64,000 nucleotides of DNA from Heterocephalus glaber (lineage: Eukaryota; Chordata; Mammalia; Rodentia; Bathyergidae): contig NW_004624747.1 in assembly GCF_000247695.1 (NCBI RefSeq), positions 12,619,909 through 12,683,908 on the forward strand, written 5' to 3'. Made by a program: the position numbers and the translations under genes. Of the stretch, positions 34,301 to 45,909 are shown piece after piece; the stretch's first letter is position 1; each line of letters opens with the position of its first letter. The notes beneath the pieces were generated by a model. That model was not told where the DNA came from, searched no databases, and saw nothing but the letters and a program-made list of their open reading frames with translations.

Positions 34301-37300
34301 AAAACAAATGTGACAATGGTGGAAAAAGCTATTAAGACACACAAATCTACAAGTAGATACCAAAAGCATTGTGCAAATTAGGCAGGAAAAGTCAATATGA
34401 AAAGGCCACAAGAGGATGGAATCCAGGAACACACACTCATTCCCATACCTGAAGTTACCAAAATCCAAAGATGCTCAAGTCCCTTATATAAAATGACGTA
34501 GTGTTTTTGTATAACCTATGTACCTCCTTGCCTTTATTTTAAACCATCTCTAGATGACCTGTGGTGCCTAAAAGGATGTGATTACCATGTAAATAGTATT
34601 ACATGGTATTGTGTAGGGAATAGTGCCCAGAAACAGGTCATACTTGTTCAGCACAAACAGTATTTTTCTTTTTTCTTTTCTTTTTTTCTTTTCTTTTTTT
34701 TTTTTTTTGGTACTGGGGCTCAAACTCAGGACCTTACACTTGTGAGGCAGGTGGTGGCACCACTGAGCTAAATCCCTGGCCCTTTCAAGTATTTTTTTTT
34801 ATATGAAGTTGGTTGAATATGCTTATGTGGGACTTAGATACAAAGGTCTAACCATATTTTTAAAAAAATAAATTTAAGGGCTGGGGATTCAGCTCAGTGG
34901 TTCCACCGCCTGCCTTGCAAGCGCAAGGTCCCGAGTTCGATACCCAGAACCAAAAAGATAAATAAATAAATAAATTTAAAAACAATAGTACAATATTAAA
35001 AATAATACAAATAAAATTATACAGTGTAACAACTGTGCCTATCACATTGTATTAGGGATTAAAAGTAAACTAGAGATTGAGATGTACAGGAGGCTGTGCA
35101 TGGATGGGGATGATATGCAAATACTACACCATTCTATGTAAGGGACATGAGCATCCTCAGACTTTTGTATCTGAGGAAGTCCTAAAACCAGTCTTAGGAT
35201 AGCAAGGGACAACTGTATGCAACATTCTCAGAATGACAAGATTATACAAATGGAAAACAGATTGGTGTTTTCCAGGGTTCAAGGATGGTGGGAGGGAGGG
35301 AAGCATGTGTGATTTTTTTTTGTTTTGTTTTGGTACGGGGGATCAAACTCAGGACCTTGTGCTTGTGAGGCAGGTGGCGGAACCACTGAGGTAAATCCCT
35401 GGCCCTGAGTATGTGTGATTATAAAGGAGCTGCGTGAGGTACATCTTTGTAATGATAGAATAATTCTGTATCTTAATTGCAATGATGATTCTCTACCTTG
35501 ACTGTCACAGGATAAGATGTGGCATCAATGTCAACCTTCTGGTTTTAATATTCTACTATATTTTATGTAAGATGTGCTGGCAGAGTAATACATACCTGTA
35601 ATCCCAGCGCTCTGAGAGGCTGAGGCAGGAGGGTCCCAAGTTCAACTCCAGCCTGGGCAACTTAGTGGTTTAGTGAGAAACAGTTCCAAGACTTAAAAAA
35701 AAAAAAAAGGAGCTGGGGATGTAACTCAGTGTGAAGGCCATGTGCTCAATCCCCAATAATGGTATATAACCATTGGGAAAATTAGGTGAAGTACACACCA
35801 AACCCCTCTCTACTATCTTTATAACTTCCTGTAAGTCTGTAATTATTTCAAAGCAAAAAGCCTAGAAAATATTTGTACATATACCCACGCATCTGTATAT
35901 ACAAAATATATGTGTACAAAATACATGCATAAAAATATTTTTAACCAGAGGTGTCCAATAGGACTTCCTTCAATGATAGAAATGCTAATACTTGCAAGCA
36001 CAAGGTCCTGAGTTTGATCCCTGGTACCAAAAAAAGAAAAGAAAGAAAGAAAAGAAAAGAAATGCTATACATGTGCATTATCTAATAGAATAGCCACTAT
36101 CTTTGGGCAGCTATTGAGCACTTGAAATAAAGCTAACAGATGTTTTATTTCATTTTGATTCATTTAAATTTAAAAGGACATCTGTGGCTGCTGGCTACCA
36201 CATTGGACAGTGCAGGTCTTGGAGTAGAACATTTAAGGAACACTATAAGGTGCTGGTAACTGTAGTTGCCTCTGGAGAAGGGATTAAGGTCCTGGGGAGG
36301 AACAGAGTTTTGCATTTCATAGCTTCTGAATTGCTCACCATCTATTTGATTGTTAGAAGTTAGTGAAAAGATGTAGTACAGGTTGAGTGTCCCTTACACA
36401 AAACACTTGGGAAAAGAAGTGTTTGGATTTTGAATTTTTCCCCCCCGATTTTAGAATATTTGCATGTACATAATGAGACATCTCAGGGATGATATCTTAA
36501 GTCTAAATATGAAATCTGTATAAACATAGTATTTTTTCTCTCTGCTTTGATCTAAATTTATTTTTTAATTTTTATTTTTATTGATACATGTTTACATACA
36601 TAATGATTACCTACTTCATAGGGAGTTGGTACACATACATAACACATCTTAATTCTTTTTTCATTCCCTTCTTCTCCCCTCCTTCATCCTTTCTCCATCT
36701 CTCAGTCCTCTTCCCTTCTGCAACATATCTATCTCTCTGTTTCCTTTTATCTATCTTGTATTTTGCCCTTCATTTATTTATTCCTTATACAGTGCATTTA
36801 GTCTGAAAGTAATTTTGTATAATATTTTTACATTTTGACTGTGATGTATCACATGAGATTCCAGGTGGCATTTTCCACTTCTGGTGTCATGTGAACACTC
36901 AAAAAGTTTTGTACTTAGAGCACTTTGAATTTTTGAGTCTTCAGTTAGAGGTGCTCAACCCATAATGCCCACGGCATAGACCACTGTGTATGATAGCAGC
37001 CAAGTGCTATCATTTGGGGGGACCTGTGTGTACAGCCTCCCATGAGGGCTTCTTGCTTTACTCTCAACCCCAAGCATCAAGTCGCAGTGGAAGTAAGGTT
37101 CAGCATTGTCATCCTCCACAGGGCGGCTCTTTGGGGAAGGGCACAACGCTGAACCACAGCTCCGACCTGGACATGGTTCTGTTCCTGAGCTGCTTTACCA
37201 GCTTCCAAAAGCAGGCAAGCCTCCGAGGATTCATCATTGACTTCATTGAGAAGAGATTTGATCACTGTAGTGAGAGCCTGGCCTACAACATCGCTGTGGT

Positions 37301-40300
37301 TCACCACAGACCGGGACCCAGAGAACCTCGCTCCCTGACTCTACAGGTCCACCCCAGGAAGAGCAGTGATGTCATTCGCATGGATGTGGTCCTGGCCTTT
37401 GATGCCCTGGGTAAAGACAGCAATGGATAGGGCCCCTTTACTGACCTGGCTTCAGAGTTTGGGGAAAGTGAAAACCAGTGGAGATTGTTCTTTTTCATGG
37501 AGATGGGATTGGAGCTATCCTTTTAAGAATTAAGTCTTTCCATAAATGCATGTGTTACCATGTCTCAGTGTTGCATGGAAAAGGGGTTTCTCCTAAATAA
37601 TGAATTTCTACCCAACCTAAGCCTCTCCAACTCTCTGGGATGCACTAGGTCAAGCAAGCACTTCACAGTCTTTGGAATCACACAGAATTGGATTAGAATC
37701 ATCTTTAAAACAGAACTCTTTTTTTTTTTTTTTGTACTGGGGATTGTTGAACTCAAAGTCTTCACACTGAGCTACATCTCCAGCCCTTTAAAATTTTTTT
37801 GGAGGGACAGGATCTAGCTAAGTCACTGAATTGCCCAGGCTGGGCTCAAACTTTCAATCTTCCTGCCTCCACCTTTAGTTGAAAAAACTATTTAACACTT
37901 TGTTAGTCAGCTTTCCTTTGCTGTGACAAAACACTCAAGAATAACATTTCAAAGCAGGAAAGGTTTATTTTGGCTTGTGGTTTTTGCAGCCCATGGCTCC
38001 ATTGTTTCTGGGCCTGTGTTAAGGCAGAAACAGCATGGCAGAAAGGCATAGAGGAATAAAATTGCTCACCTCTTGGCAGCCAGAAGAAGCAGGAAGAAGG
38101 GAGAGGCAATGGGGAAGAGGAAAGAGAAGGGGGAGGCCTGAGGGAGAGAGAAAGATCCTGAGAGAAAGGGGCCAAAGACAAGATGTAGTGCCTAAGGTCA
38201 TGCCCCTGTGACTGCTTCCCTTCAGCTAGGCTCCATCTAAGTTTCATCACCTCCCAAAAATGCCATCAAATTATAAATCCATCGGATGAAATTAGAGCCC
38301 TTATAATCTGATCACCTTCCAAAAGCCCCACCTCTGAAAATTGCTGCATTAGGGACCAAGACTTCACCACAAGTGCTTTTGAGGAACATTCTAGACAAAA
38401 ACAGTAACATACCTCCAACACTGAGAATACCAACTTGTTTAATGGGACAATATCAAATTTAGGTGGAACCATAGAAAGCTATTTGACCATGTTTCACCAA
38501 CAAAAATGGTAATGTCTTAAGTTTTGCTTAAATTTGCCTACTTCATAGAACTGTTGTTCTGAGGATTCCCTGAGTGTAGCTCAGTGCCTGACATATTGTA
38601 TGTTTTTGGTCAGCGTGAGTTATTTTAAATTCATGTGACCTTTGGGTGTGCTAGCAAACCATCTAAACCTTTATTTGTCTAGCTATAAATTGAGAAGGGT
38701 AATACCGTTGTGAGAATTGCCTAAAATAATTTATACATACACTATGTTCATTGGAGCTCTTTTCACCTTCTTCACCTCAAAGAGTAGGTTTCCCTGACCA
38801 AGTACTTTTTTCCTCCCAGGATCCCTTTGCCTGGACTCTAAACCAGCACCAGAAATCTATGAAGATTTAATAAAAAGCTGCAGCCATCCTGGGGAGTTTT
38901 CACCAAGCTTCACAGTGTTACAGAGGGACTTTGTGAAAAGGCGCCCTATTAAACTGAAAAACCTCCTGCGGCTGGTGAAGTTCTGGTACCTGAAGGTGAG
39001 AGAATGGAGGTTAGGCTGGGAGATGCAGGGACAAGGGGCAACCCAGTGTTTTTTAAAGAGAAGGAGAGGGCCAGGGATTTAGCTCAGTGGTTTCACCACC
39101 TGTCTAGCAAGTGCAAGGACCCAGGTTCGAACCCTGGTACCAAAAAAAAAAAAAAAGAAACCTAAAGAGAAAGAGAAAAAAAGGAAACAATTAAGAGTGG
39201 CAGGCAGATTAAACCCTTATACTGAGATACTAGTATAATTGGAAATTATTTGTAACCTGGAGATGGATCCCCATCTCCAGGGTCATAGACCAGTTCCAGT
39301 TCACAGCCTGTTAGGAACTTTGCCACGCAGCAGGAGGTGAGCAGTGGGTGAGCCAGGGAAGCCTCCTCTGTATCTGAAGCCACTTCCCATTGCTTACATT
39401 ACTGCCTGAGCTCTGCCTCCTGTCAGATCAGCAGCAGCATTGGATTCTCATAGGGACGCAAACCCTACTGTGAACTGCACACAGATATAAGGGATTTAGG
39501 TTTGCATTCCTTGTGAGAACCTAATGTAACAATAACAAAGTATACAATGTAATAATAATAGAAATAAAGTACACAATAAATGTAATGCACTTGAATGAAT
39601 CATCCCAAAACCATCCCTCCTCTTCCCTATCCTACAGAAAAATTATCTTCCACAAAATGGGTCCCTGATGCCAAAAAGTTGGGTACTGCTGCATAGAGCA
39701 CCCAGACAAAGTTAGGGGTAGCCAGTATTGTTGGTAATGGTGTTTATTGTTGCTATGTTCTGTTGTCCTCTGAAGCATCCTGTCCTGCTTAGAGCCGCCT
39801 GGTTTGAATAACACAGTTCCTCAAGGGCAGTTAAATAGTTCCTGATGAGCACAAGCATGATTTTCAATAGGCTTCAGACCTCAAGTACTTCAGATAATAG
39901 TAAAACAACTATTATAAAGCTACCGTTTATTGAGTGTAAATCAAGTTCCATGATTTATGCTACATACAAATGCTGCATATTTTTCTCATTTAGTCTGTGT
40001 GTGTGTTGCTGGGGATCAATTCCATAGTTTTGTGCATGCTAGGCAAGTAACCTACCACATGCCCCACCCCTCTTTATTTTTGAGACAAGCTCATTAAGTT
40101 GCTCAGGCTGGCCTTGAACTTGGCAACACTCCTGCCTCAGCCTCCCCAGTAGCTGAGATTATGCTCAGCTCTTGTTAGCAATTCAATTGTATGCATTATT
40201 TATTATTATTTTGGAGATGTGAAAACTGAGACTCAAATGCTAAAGTGGAGCTGAAATTTGAATATAAGTATGTCTGCCTCTGGCACTTGTGATTTTAATA

Positions 40301-43300
40301 CAAAATATTCTTTATAGGGCTGGGGATTTAGCTCAGTGGTTCCACCACCTGCCTTGCAAGCTCAAGGTCCCGAGTTTGATCCCTGGTACCAAAAAAATAT
40401 ATTCTTTATAATTATTTTTTCCATCTGAATATTTCAGTGGACTCATGTTTAAAAAATTGAAGCTGTGCATAGTGGCTTATGCCTCTCATCCCAGCTGCTT
40501 GAGAAGCTGAGGCAAGAAGATCCACAAGTTCAGTGCCAGCCTTGGCAACTTAGCAAGAACAACAACAACAGCAATTTTGAAGGCCTGGGATATAGCATAG
40601 TGCAAAACCCTGGTTTCAATCCCCAATACCGAAAAAAAAATCATCAGTGCAAAAAGCCTAAGAAAGAAGGTAAAATTTATACAAAATCCTAAGATAATAC
40701 CAATAACATCATCGGTGACCATTCTTTTATATCTGTGTTTGCCAATATTCACATAGCTTATGCACAGAGCTTAGATACGTGGGACCATACTGTTGTTCTA
40801 GTCCACCCATTAAACAAATGCATTTGGATTTAAACTTTGGGGAGTTATCTATTAATGTAATTTGTACATTGTTCAATTGATTTTGTATTTTTTCTCAACT
40901 CTAAGACCTCTTTTTAATTGCCTTTACCATTATTTCTCATATGTGTTTCAGATATATTTACCAATATATCATTCATCTATAATCTTAATTATACTGTCTT
41001 TGACAACATAGTGGTTTCTAATTTTTACATAGATAAATGTATGACTTTCTTTTATAGATTATATGTTTCCTATCTGACCCCCCCTTATATATATACACAT
41101 ACTGACATATGTATATTCCATACACATATATTAGTCACTTCATTTTTCTTCTAATATGGTTTAATATGTAAAGCAACTTCATGTAGTTTTTTTTTTTTTT
41201 TTGGTACCGGGGATCGAACTTGGAACCCTGTGCTTTCGAGGCAGGCACCGGATCCACTGAGCTAAATCCCCAGCCCTTCATGTAATTTCTTTTGGTATAT
41301 GGTGGAACAATGGAATCACTTTATTTTCTACCAAATAGGTAACAAGTTGTACATCAATCGTTGAATTGTGCGTCTTTTTCCCACTGATCCAAAATATTGC
41401 CTCCAGGGCCAGGGATTTAGCTCAGTGGTGCCACCACCTGCCCTGCAAGCACAAGGTCCCGAGTTCAATCCCCTGTACCAAAAAAAAAAAATATTGCCTT
41501 TGTCAAATACTAAATTCTATTTACTGGGAACAAATTCTGGGCTGTTCTGTTACATTTGACTATTGCTTATTCCTATACCAAAAACATACTCTTACTACAA
41601 CTGTTTTATATGTTATATCCAAAAAGACAAATATCCGACTATTTTTCTTTTTCATAATTTTCTTGGCTTTTTTATTAGTATATGTTTGCAGTACATACAT
41701 TTTACAATCATCTTGGGAAGTTGGTACATGTACATAATATAGTTTGTAATTTTCTTGGCTTTTCCTAGCCATTTATGTTTCTATGTGAATCTTAAGGCTA
41801 TTTTGTCCTGTTTAAAATACCACTGGGATTCCAAGTGAGATTGCAATAAAACTTTAAATTAACTTTGGAGGAATTGTACTTTTCACATTACTCTTTCCCT
41901 TTCATCTTTCAATGGTGTCTTATGTGTGTTTTCATTTTCTTCAATTATTTTCTATATTCATTATATTGCTTCCTCCATTCCAACTGAAAAACATAGATTG
42001 ATAAAAGCCCAGAGGATCCATAAGAAACCCTAGCATCCTCTTTTATTGATATCTTGATAACCCCAGGACATAGGTCTACCTACACCCCGCCTTTCCTTGG
42101 CTTATGCTACATAATACAACACAGTGACCTGAGAATTCTTAGAGCATCAGTTATCTCCTGTTCTCTCCCCCAACTCCTTTCTCTAGTATGTGAAACCTCA
42201 GTACCGAAAAGTAGCTCTGCCCCCAAAATATGCACTGGAGCTACTGACCATCTATGCCTGGGAAATGGGAACTGACCAACAAGAGAACTTCAACATGGAT
42301 GAAGGACTTCTGGCTGTGATGACACTCCTCAGGGATTATGAAGACATTTGCATATACTGGACCAAGTATTATGATTTCCAAAGTGAGATTGTCAGAAATT
42401 TTATCAAACAACAATTGAAGAAGAGCAGGTGAGTATGTTGGTTGCATTACTTTCAGCTTCAAGGAACAGGAAATCCAACAGGAACAGTTTTTTTAAAAAA
42501 AATTTAAGGAATTTATTAGCTTTTGTAACTGAAAAACCCCAAAATAAAAGAAGGTTAAGGTGTGGCATGCTGCAGAAGTTTGCCATGTCATCAGAATCCC
42601 TTTATGTGAATTGTTCAGCTGTCTTTCCCAGGGTTTTACCATCAAGTTCAGGTTAATTCCTTCATGGTTACATCAGTCCTGGGCTTCTCATCTGGACATA
42701 TATGTTCCAGTACAAGAAGGAACATTCCAAGCAAAATCTCAGAAATTCACTCTGACCAAGTCAGTTTAGGTTATATTCCAAACCTAAACCAACAGCTTCA
42801 GCTTGCAAGGAATCCTTCCTACACAAAGGCTGTACTCTTGGATAGACATGAGTGCCAGAAGCCAGGATCCTGAGTGTGACAGAGATCTGCTTCCCTTATT
42901 TCCCTCAGGCCCATTATCCTAGACCCAGCTGATCCCACCAACAACCTAGGCAAGGGAAGAAGATGGGATCTGGTGGCCAAAGAGGCTGCTTACTGCCTGC
43001 AGCAGGCCTGCTGCTTGACTGAAGACCCCAGCCAGGCCTGGCATGTACAGGTACGACTCTTCTTCCTGTAGTCAGGACTCAGTTTTGCCCTCATGTTAAC
43101 CCCATGTGAATCCCCCCACCCCAGCATCCATAGGTCCCGGGACAGGAATTATCTCCCATGTAGACATTCCAGCCAAATGGATAGGCAGTTCTTCTCTTCT
43201 GTGATAAGTATCTGGCCTCAGTTCTTTCACCTATAAAGTGAGCAGCAATTTCTGCCCTGCTCTGTAGCCAATTCAGAGATAGACTCAAGATACTCACATC

Positions 43301-45805
43301 TACATTTCCTGTGGGGTATTGTTTCTCCTTTTGTGAGGTGTCAAAAGTGCAGCTTCTTGCTATTTAAGCAAGAGATTTGCTAGATATTTCCCCCAAAAAT
43401 AAGTGAGGATCACAGGGCTCTGCTGTGGGCAACAATGCTAGCTGCACGCCTCCCGGTGTGCAGGTTTTTCCCACATGGGTTACAGCACTCTGAGTAGCAA
43501 TCCAGTGTTCAGGACCAAGACTCTGTTTATGAACTCCTTGAGATAATCTATTTCCCCTACCTACTTCTCCCAGAGAAATCTTGTCACCTGTCCCACTTTT
43601 CATGTCTTGCATGGAAATTCTGAGTCTAGCCTCAAAGACAACCTCACAGCTACTGAATTGAAGCAGTTAACTAAGGCATCACAGAGCCCCACCACCCAGA
43701 AATGTCTCTTGAGAATGTCCAGCAGATCTGGCAGCTCCTGGGAGGCAAGCAAACGAGAACAAAAGCAAAGCGGGAGGAGGGCATGGTGGTGTATCTATGT
43801 AATCCCAGCACTCTGGGAGACTGAGGCAGGAGGATGACAAGTTCAGGTGCAGCCTGGGCAATTTACTAACTAAGGAAGACCCTATCTCAGAATTTTAAAA
43901 AATATAGGGCCAGGGATTTATAGCTCAGTGGCACCATGTCTGCCTCGTAAGCACAAGATCTTGAGTTTGATCCTCAATACCAAAAAAATATATATTAAAA
44001 AAATAAATAGAAAGAAAGTAATAGCTCTAATTAAAAAAAAAAATTTCTATGTAAAAATCATGAATTTTTTCATTAAGTAGAAAATAAAAGTTACAAGTGG
44101 TAAGAAAGCATGGTTTAACTGGCAGAGTTTTTTAGTAGTATATAAAGAAATGAAGTCTTTTAAAGAAAATAATAANNNNNNNNNNNNNNNNNNNNNNNNN
44201 NNNNNNNNNNNNNNNNNNNNNNNNNNNNNNNNNNNNNNNNNNNNNNNNNNNNNNNNNNNNNNNNNNNNNNNNNNNAAAATATTTTAAAAGGCTGGGGATG
44301 TAGCTCAGCAGAGAGGACCTGGGTTTAATCCCTGATACACATAAAAAAGGCAAAACAAATTGTTAAAAAGTAATTTAAAGTAAGTCCTGGGCCAGGGATT
44401 TAGCTCACTGCACCGTGCCTGCCTTGCAAGCGCAAGGTTCTCAGTTCGATCCCCAGTACCAAATAAATAAATAAATAAACAAAGTAAGTAAGTAAGTAAA
44501 TAAGTCTTCCCTCCTATAACAACCCTGACTTAGAAATACTACCTCTCAGACATCCACTCATCTTTCCACACAACTCCTTCCAAGCATGTGCCTGAATGCA
44601 TTTTTATTTTACTTAAATTAATATTCAACTGATTGTTCCTTTATTAAATTAAATCATTTTAAAGATAATTTTCTGCCCACACCTATGGACCTAATAGTTA
44701 CAATCATATAACATAAAGTCCAAATCAGAACACTTTCAAGAGTGAATGTTAGGTCAAGGGACCTACACCAGGTGAACAGGAACATAAAACCTTCCTTAGT
44801 CCAATCAATATTTTCAGAAACTATGTGATAATTCAATAAATGCAAGTCCTTTAATTTATATAACCAGCATCTGTGGCAGATTTTTTAGATATCTTCAGAC
44901 TTCTGCCATTGCAATCAATGTCCTTAAGCTTACATCCCAGAGTCCAGCTCATTGCATTGTTTAACCTCACAATGGCACTGTGATTTGCTCATGGAGGTAC
45001 TAATGTTACCACCAGGTGACAGGCAAGGACACTGAATAGTTCCACACAGGAGGAATGTTATTTGGAAACCTGTTGCCAATTTGCATGTTGAGTCAGAGGA
45101 CGGAGTTTGACCCAATGATTCTGTAAACCTAGGATGTCCAAATAGTTTCCTTTGCTTGGAAGAGTCCTATGCCTGTTGTGCCACATAATTATGACTAGTG
45201 CCTCCTTTTATTTTTGAAAATGTCTCAGTAAATGATAAATTATATCATCAGTGACCAGAGGGAGAACTTTTGGAGGCAACAGACAGTCATGACCACCCAA
45301 ATGCCTTTATCTGCTCTTTGTTCCATTTCAGCAAGCACGGGATGTGCAGGTGACAGTGAAACAGGCAGGGAAAGAGGACTGGACACTCTCAGTGGATCCC
45401 TACAGCCCTATCAGGAAGATGAAGGCAGAGATCAAGATGAGAAATGACATCTGTGGGTATCAGCGTCTCTCCTTCCAGGAGCCAGGAGGGCAGAGGCAGC
45501 TGCTCGGCAGCCGGCAGACCCTGGCACACTATGGGATCTTCTCTAAGGTGAACATCCGGGTGTTGGAGACCTCCCTTGATGAAATCCAGGTCTTTGTGAA
45601 GGATTCTAGTGGCCAGAGCAGGCCTTATGCCATAAATCCTGATGACACTATCCTTGACTTGAAAGAGGTAATTGAAGAAGCTGGAGGACCTTGTGTGGAG
45701 GATCAGATATTGAAGTTCCAGGGTCGGAAACTGAAAAATGATCAGTGCCTTGAAGACCTAGAGATCAAAGATTGTGACACCATCCTGCTCATTAGGAGAA
45801 GCTGA
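31136..45805 (+). CDS. Oasl2: OAS-like protein with intact catalytic triad (mouse Oasl2 type)
   Basis: Interferon-induced dsRNA-sensing protein. Six coding exons (31136-31333, 37122-37410, 38820-38995, 42187-42428, 42909-43050, 45332-45805) have GT-AG borders and matching phases and give 506 codons plus stop, close to the roughly 511-514 residues of known OASL proteins. The nucleotidyltransferase core is at residues 1-162, with P-loop GGSLGKGTT at 67-75. The catalytic pair is D81 and D83 ([10 protein letters not shown]), with the third Asp at D154 ([12 protein letters not shown]). The OAS C-terminal domain spans about 164-345. Two ubiquitin-like domains follow at about 353-430 and 432-506; the end, LLIRRS, lacks a Gly-Gly. 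A complete Asp triad predicts 2'-5' oligoadenylate synthesis that activates RNase L, as for mouse Oasl2. Mouse Oasl1 and human OASL lack the triad. An ISRE lies upstream. Confidence 0.93.
31528..31627. other. Assembly gap (100 N) in Oasl2-like intron 1
   Basis: Exactly 100 N. Sequence directly right of it (31628-31722) duplicates 34897-34991; see findings. Confidence 0.99.
31628..31690 (+). mobile_element. ID SINE 3' part at gap edge
   Basis: GTGGTTCCACCGCCTGCCTT ... GAGTTCGATACCCAGAACC with a GATAAATAAATAAATAAA tail. The 5' half falls in the gap. Confidence 0.85.
31723..31770 (+). repeat. (GGA)n and (TTA)n microsatellites
   Basis: GGAGGAGGAGG run at 31723-31745, then TTATTATTATTATTATTATT. 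Confidence 0.95.
31771..33205. other. Oasl2-like intron 1, mostly unassigned
   Basis: AT-rich. AT-dinucleotide-rich at about 32818-32876. No clear SINE or LTR before 33211. Confidence 0.5.
33211..33480 (+). mobile_element. B1 SINE followed by ID SINE
   Basis: B1 at 33211-33355 with a repeated AGTTCAAAGCCAGCCTGA-type motif, then ID at 33364-33480 (AACAGGGATTTAGCTCAGTG ... GAGTTCAATCC). Confidence 0.85.
34440..34870 (+). mobile_element. MER2-like Tigger DNA transposon, with ID SINE
   Basis: GATGCTCAAGTCCCTTATAT, AACCTATGTACCTCCTTGCC and TTACATGGTATTGTGTAGGG follow the MER2 consensus order. A reverse ID SINE at 34690-34783 splits it. Confidence 0.7.
34690..34783 (-). mobile_element. ID SINE
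   Basis: TTTTCTTTTC tract, then GGTACTGGGGCTCAAACTCA ... GCTAAATCCCTGGCCC. Confidence 0.88.
34878..34972 (+). mobile_element. ID SINE (source-like copy of the gap-edge sequence)
   Basis: GGGCTGGGGATTCAGCTCAG ... GAGTTCGATACCCAGAACC with a target duplication ATAAATTTA on both sides. Identical downstream to 31628-31722. Confidence 0.9.
35080..35218 (-). mobile_element. Tigger-type DNA transposon end, reverse
   Basis: GACATGAGCATCCTCAGACT ... GGACAACTGTA, the characteristic reverse terminus of MER2/Tigger-related elements. Confidence 0.6.
35314..35404 (-). mobile_element. ID SINE
   Basis: GGTACGGGGGATCAAACTCA ... GTAAATCCCTGGCCC; flanking TATGTGTGATT / CATGTGTGATT duplication. Confidence 0.88.
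35572..35761 (+). mobile_element. B1-ID dimeric SINE
   Basis: TACCTGTAATCCCAGCGCTC ... A13 spacer, then GAGCTGGGGATGTAACTCAG ... CTCAATCCCCAATAATG. Confidence 0.9.
35993..36060 (+). mobile_element. 5'-truncated ID SINE
   Basis: Only the box B half is present (CTTGCAAGCACAAGGTCCTG ... CCTGGTACC) with a (GAAA)n tail; GAAATGCTA duplicated at both sides. Confidence 0.85.
36375..36960 (+). mobile_element. MER-type DNA transposon, split by L1 3' end
   Basis: CAGGTTGAGTGTCCCTTACA ... TAATGAGACATCTCAGGGAT, then the other end GTGCTCAACCCATAAT. A reverse L1 3' terminus occupies about 36555-36790. Same transposon family as 60010-60560. Confidence 0.65.
37122..37410 (+). CDS. Oasl2: Oasl2-like exon 2 (catalytic centre)
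   Basis: Acceptor CATCCTCCACAG, donor CCTGG|GTAAAG. Encodes [20 protein letters not shown] through FDALG. It carries all three metal-binding aspartates. Confidence 0.93.
37719..37880 (-). mobile_element. B1-ID dimer, reverse
   Basis: GTACTGGGGATTGTTGAACT (ID) and ATTGCCCAGGCTGGGCTCAA (B1). Confidence 0.8.
37901..38409 (-). mobile_element. MaLR-type solo LTR, reverse
   Basis: TGTTAGTCAGCTTTCCTTTG at the left end and ACAGTAACA at the right, so TG...CA termini in element sense. CAGGAAAGGTTTATTTTGGC is typical of rodent MaLR LTRs. Confidence 0.7.
38410..38819. other. Oasl2-like intron 2, MIR-like remnant
   Basis: About 38540-38740 (TAGCTCAGTGCCTGACATAT ... AATTGAGAAGGGTAATACC) resembles a reverse/rearranged MIR. 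Otherwise nothing. Confidence 0.4.
38820..38995 (+). CDS. Oasl2: Oasl2-like exon 3
   Basis: Acceptor TTTTTTCCTCCCAG, donor AAG|GTGAGA. Encodes [14 protein letters not shown], then [20 protein letters not shown]. Confidence 0.92.
39067..39157 (+). mobile_element. ID SINE
   Basis: GGGCCAGGGATTTAGCTCAG ... CCAGGTTCGAACCCTGGTACC, A14 tail. Confidence 0.9.
39160..40000. other. Oasl2-like intron 3, unassigned
   Basis: Contains AATAATAATAG and AATAAA tracts near 39530-39590. No gene seen. Confidence 0.45.
40003..40172 (-). mobile_element. B1-ID dimer, reverse
   Basis: GCTGGGGATCAATTCCATAG (ID) and TTGCTCAGGCTGGCCTTGAA (B1). Confidence 0.85.
40316..40397 (+). mobile_element. ID SINE
   Basis: GGGCTGGGGATTTAGCTCAG ... 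GAGTTTGATCCCTGGTACC; ATTCTTTATA duplicated on both sides. Confidence 0.92.
40463..40640 (+). mobile_element. B1-ID dimer with (AAC)n spacer
   Basis: GGCTTATGCCTCTCATCCCA ... AACAACAACAACAGC linker, then GCCTGGGATATAGCATAGTG ... CAATCCCCAATACCG. Confidence 0.85.
41188..41276 (-). mobile_element. ID SINE
   Basis: GGTACCGGGGATCGAACTTG ... GCTAAATCCCCAGCCC; CTTCATGTA duplicated. Confidence 0.92.
41405..41492 (+). mobile_element. ID SINE
   Basis: GGGCCAGGGATTTAGCTCAG ... GAGTTCAATCCCCTGTACC; ATATTGCCT duplicated on both sides. Confidence 0.92.
41655..41750 (-). mobile_element. L1 3' terminal fragment
   Basis: TTTTTTATTAGTATATGTTTGCAGTACATAC ... AGTTGGTACATGTACATAAT, related to the 36.6 kb L1 end. 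Confidence 0.55.
42187..42428 (+). CDS. Oasl2: Oasl2-like exon 4
   Basis: Acceptor CTTTCTCTAG, donor AGCAG|GTGAGT. Encodes [19 protein letters not shown], the OAS core helix motif, ending IKQQLKKS. Confidence 0.92.
42909..43050 (+). CDS. Oasl2: Oasl2-like exon 5
   Basis: Acceptor ATTTCCCTCAG, donor GTACAG|GTACGA. Encodes [20 protein letters not shown], the OAS-family ILDPADP motif. Confidence 0.92.
43051..43778. other. Oasl2-like intron 5, first part, unassigned
   Basis: Unique-looking intron sequence without recognised elements. Confidence 0.45.
43779..43990 (+). mobile_element. B1 SINE followed by ID SINE
   Basis: B1 43779-43905 (CTATGTAATCCCAGCACTCT), then ID 43906-43990 (GGGCCAGGGATTTATAGCTC ... 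GAGTTTGATCCTC). Confidence 0.88.
44176..44275. other. Assembly gap (100 N) in Oasl2-like intron 5
   Basis: Exactly 100 N. Flanks are AT-rich and a dimeric SINE tail. Confidence 0.99.
44289..44478 (+). mobile_element. ID half of a dimer, then ID SINE
   Basis: 44289-44345 GGCTGGGGATGTAGCTCAGC ... GGGTTTAATCCCTGA; its B1 half is probably in the gap. 44390-44478 is a second ID with (AAAT)n tail. Confidence 0.85.
44479..45331. other. Oasl2-like intron 5, last part, unassigned
   Basis: AT-rich. No recognised repeat or RNA gene. Confidence 0.45.
45332..45805 (+). CDS. Oasl2: Oasl2-like exon 6 (two ubiquitin-like domains)
   Basis: Acceptor TTCCATTTCAG. 157 codons and a TGA at 45803. First UBL about residues 353-430 ([10 protein letters not shown] ... 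KVNIRVLET), second about 432-506 ([11 protein letters not shown] ... DTILLIRRS). Confidence 0.92.
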   Translation, partial: QARDVQVTVKQAGKEDWTLSVDPYSPIRKMKAEIKMRNDICGYQRLSFQEPGGQRQLLGSRQTLAHYGIFSKVNIRVLETSLDEIQVFVKDSSGQSRPYAINPDDTILDLKEVIEEAGGPCVEDQILKFQGRKLKNDQCLEDLEIKDCDTILLIRRS

Positions 45806-45909
45806 AAGTCCCCAGGACTCCCTGTGGTCAGGCTGCTCGTGATGTAGACTCCTATGGTCCTGTTCCCCCATCCCACCCCTTTCTACTCACTGTGCTCTTT
45901 TTGAAGCCT

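Noticed and set aside
37077..37307. Minus-strand ORFs opposite OASL exons (also 60775-61125)
   Set aside because: They mirror constrained coding exons on the plus strand; no independent support.
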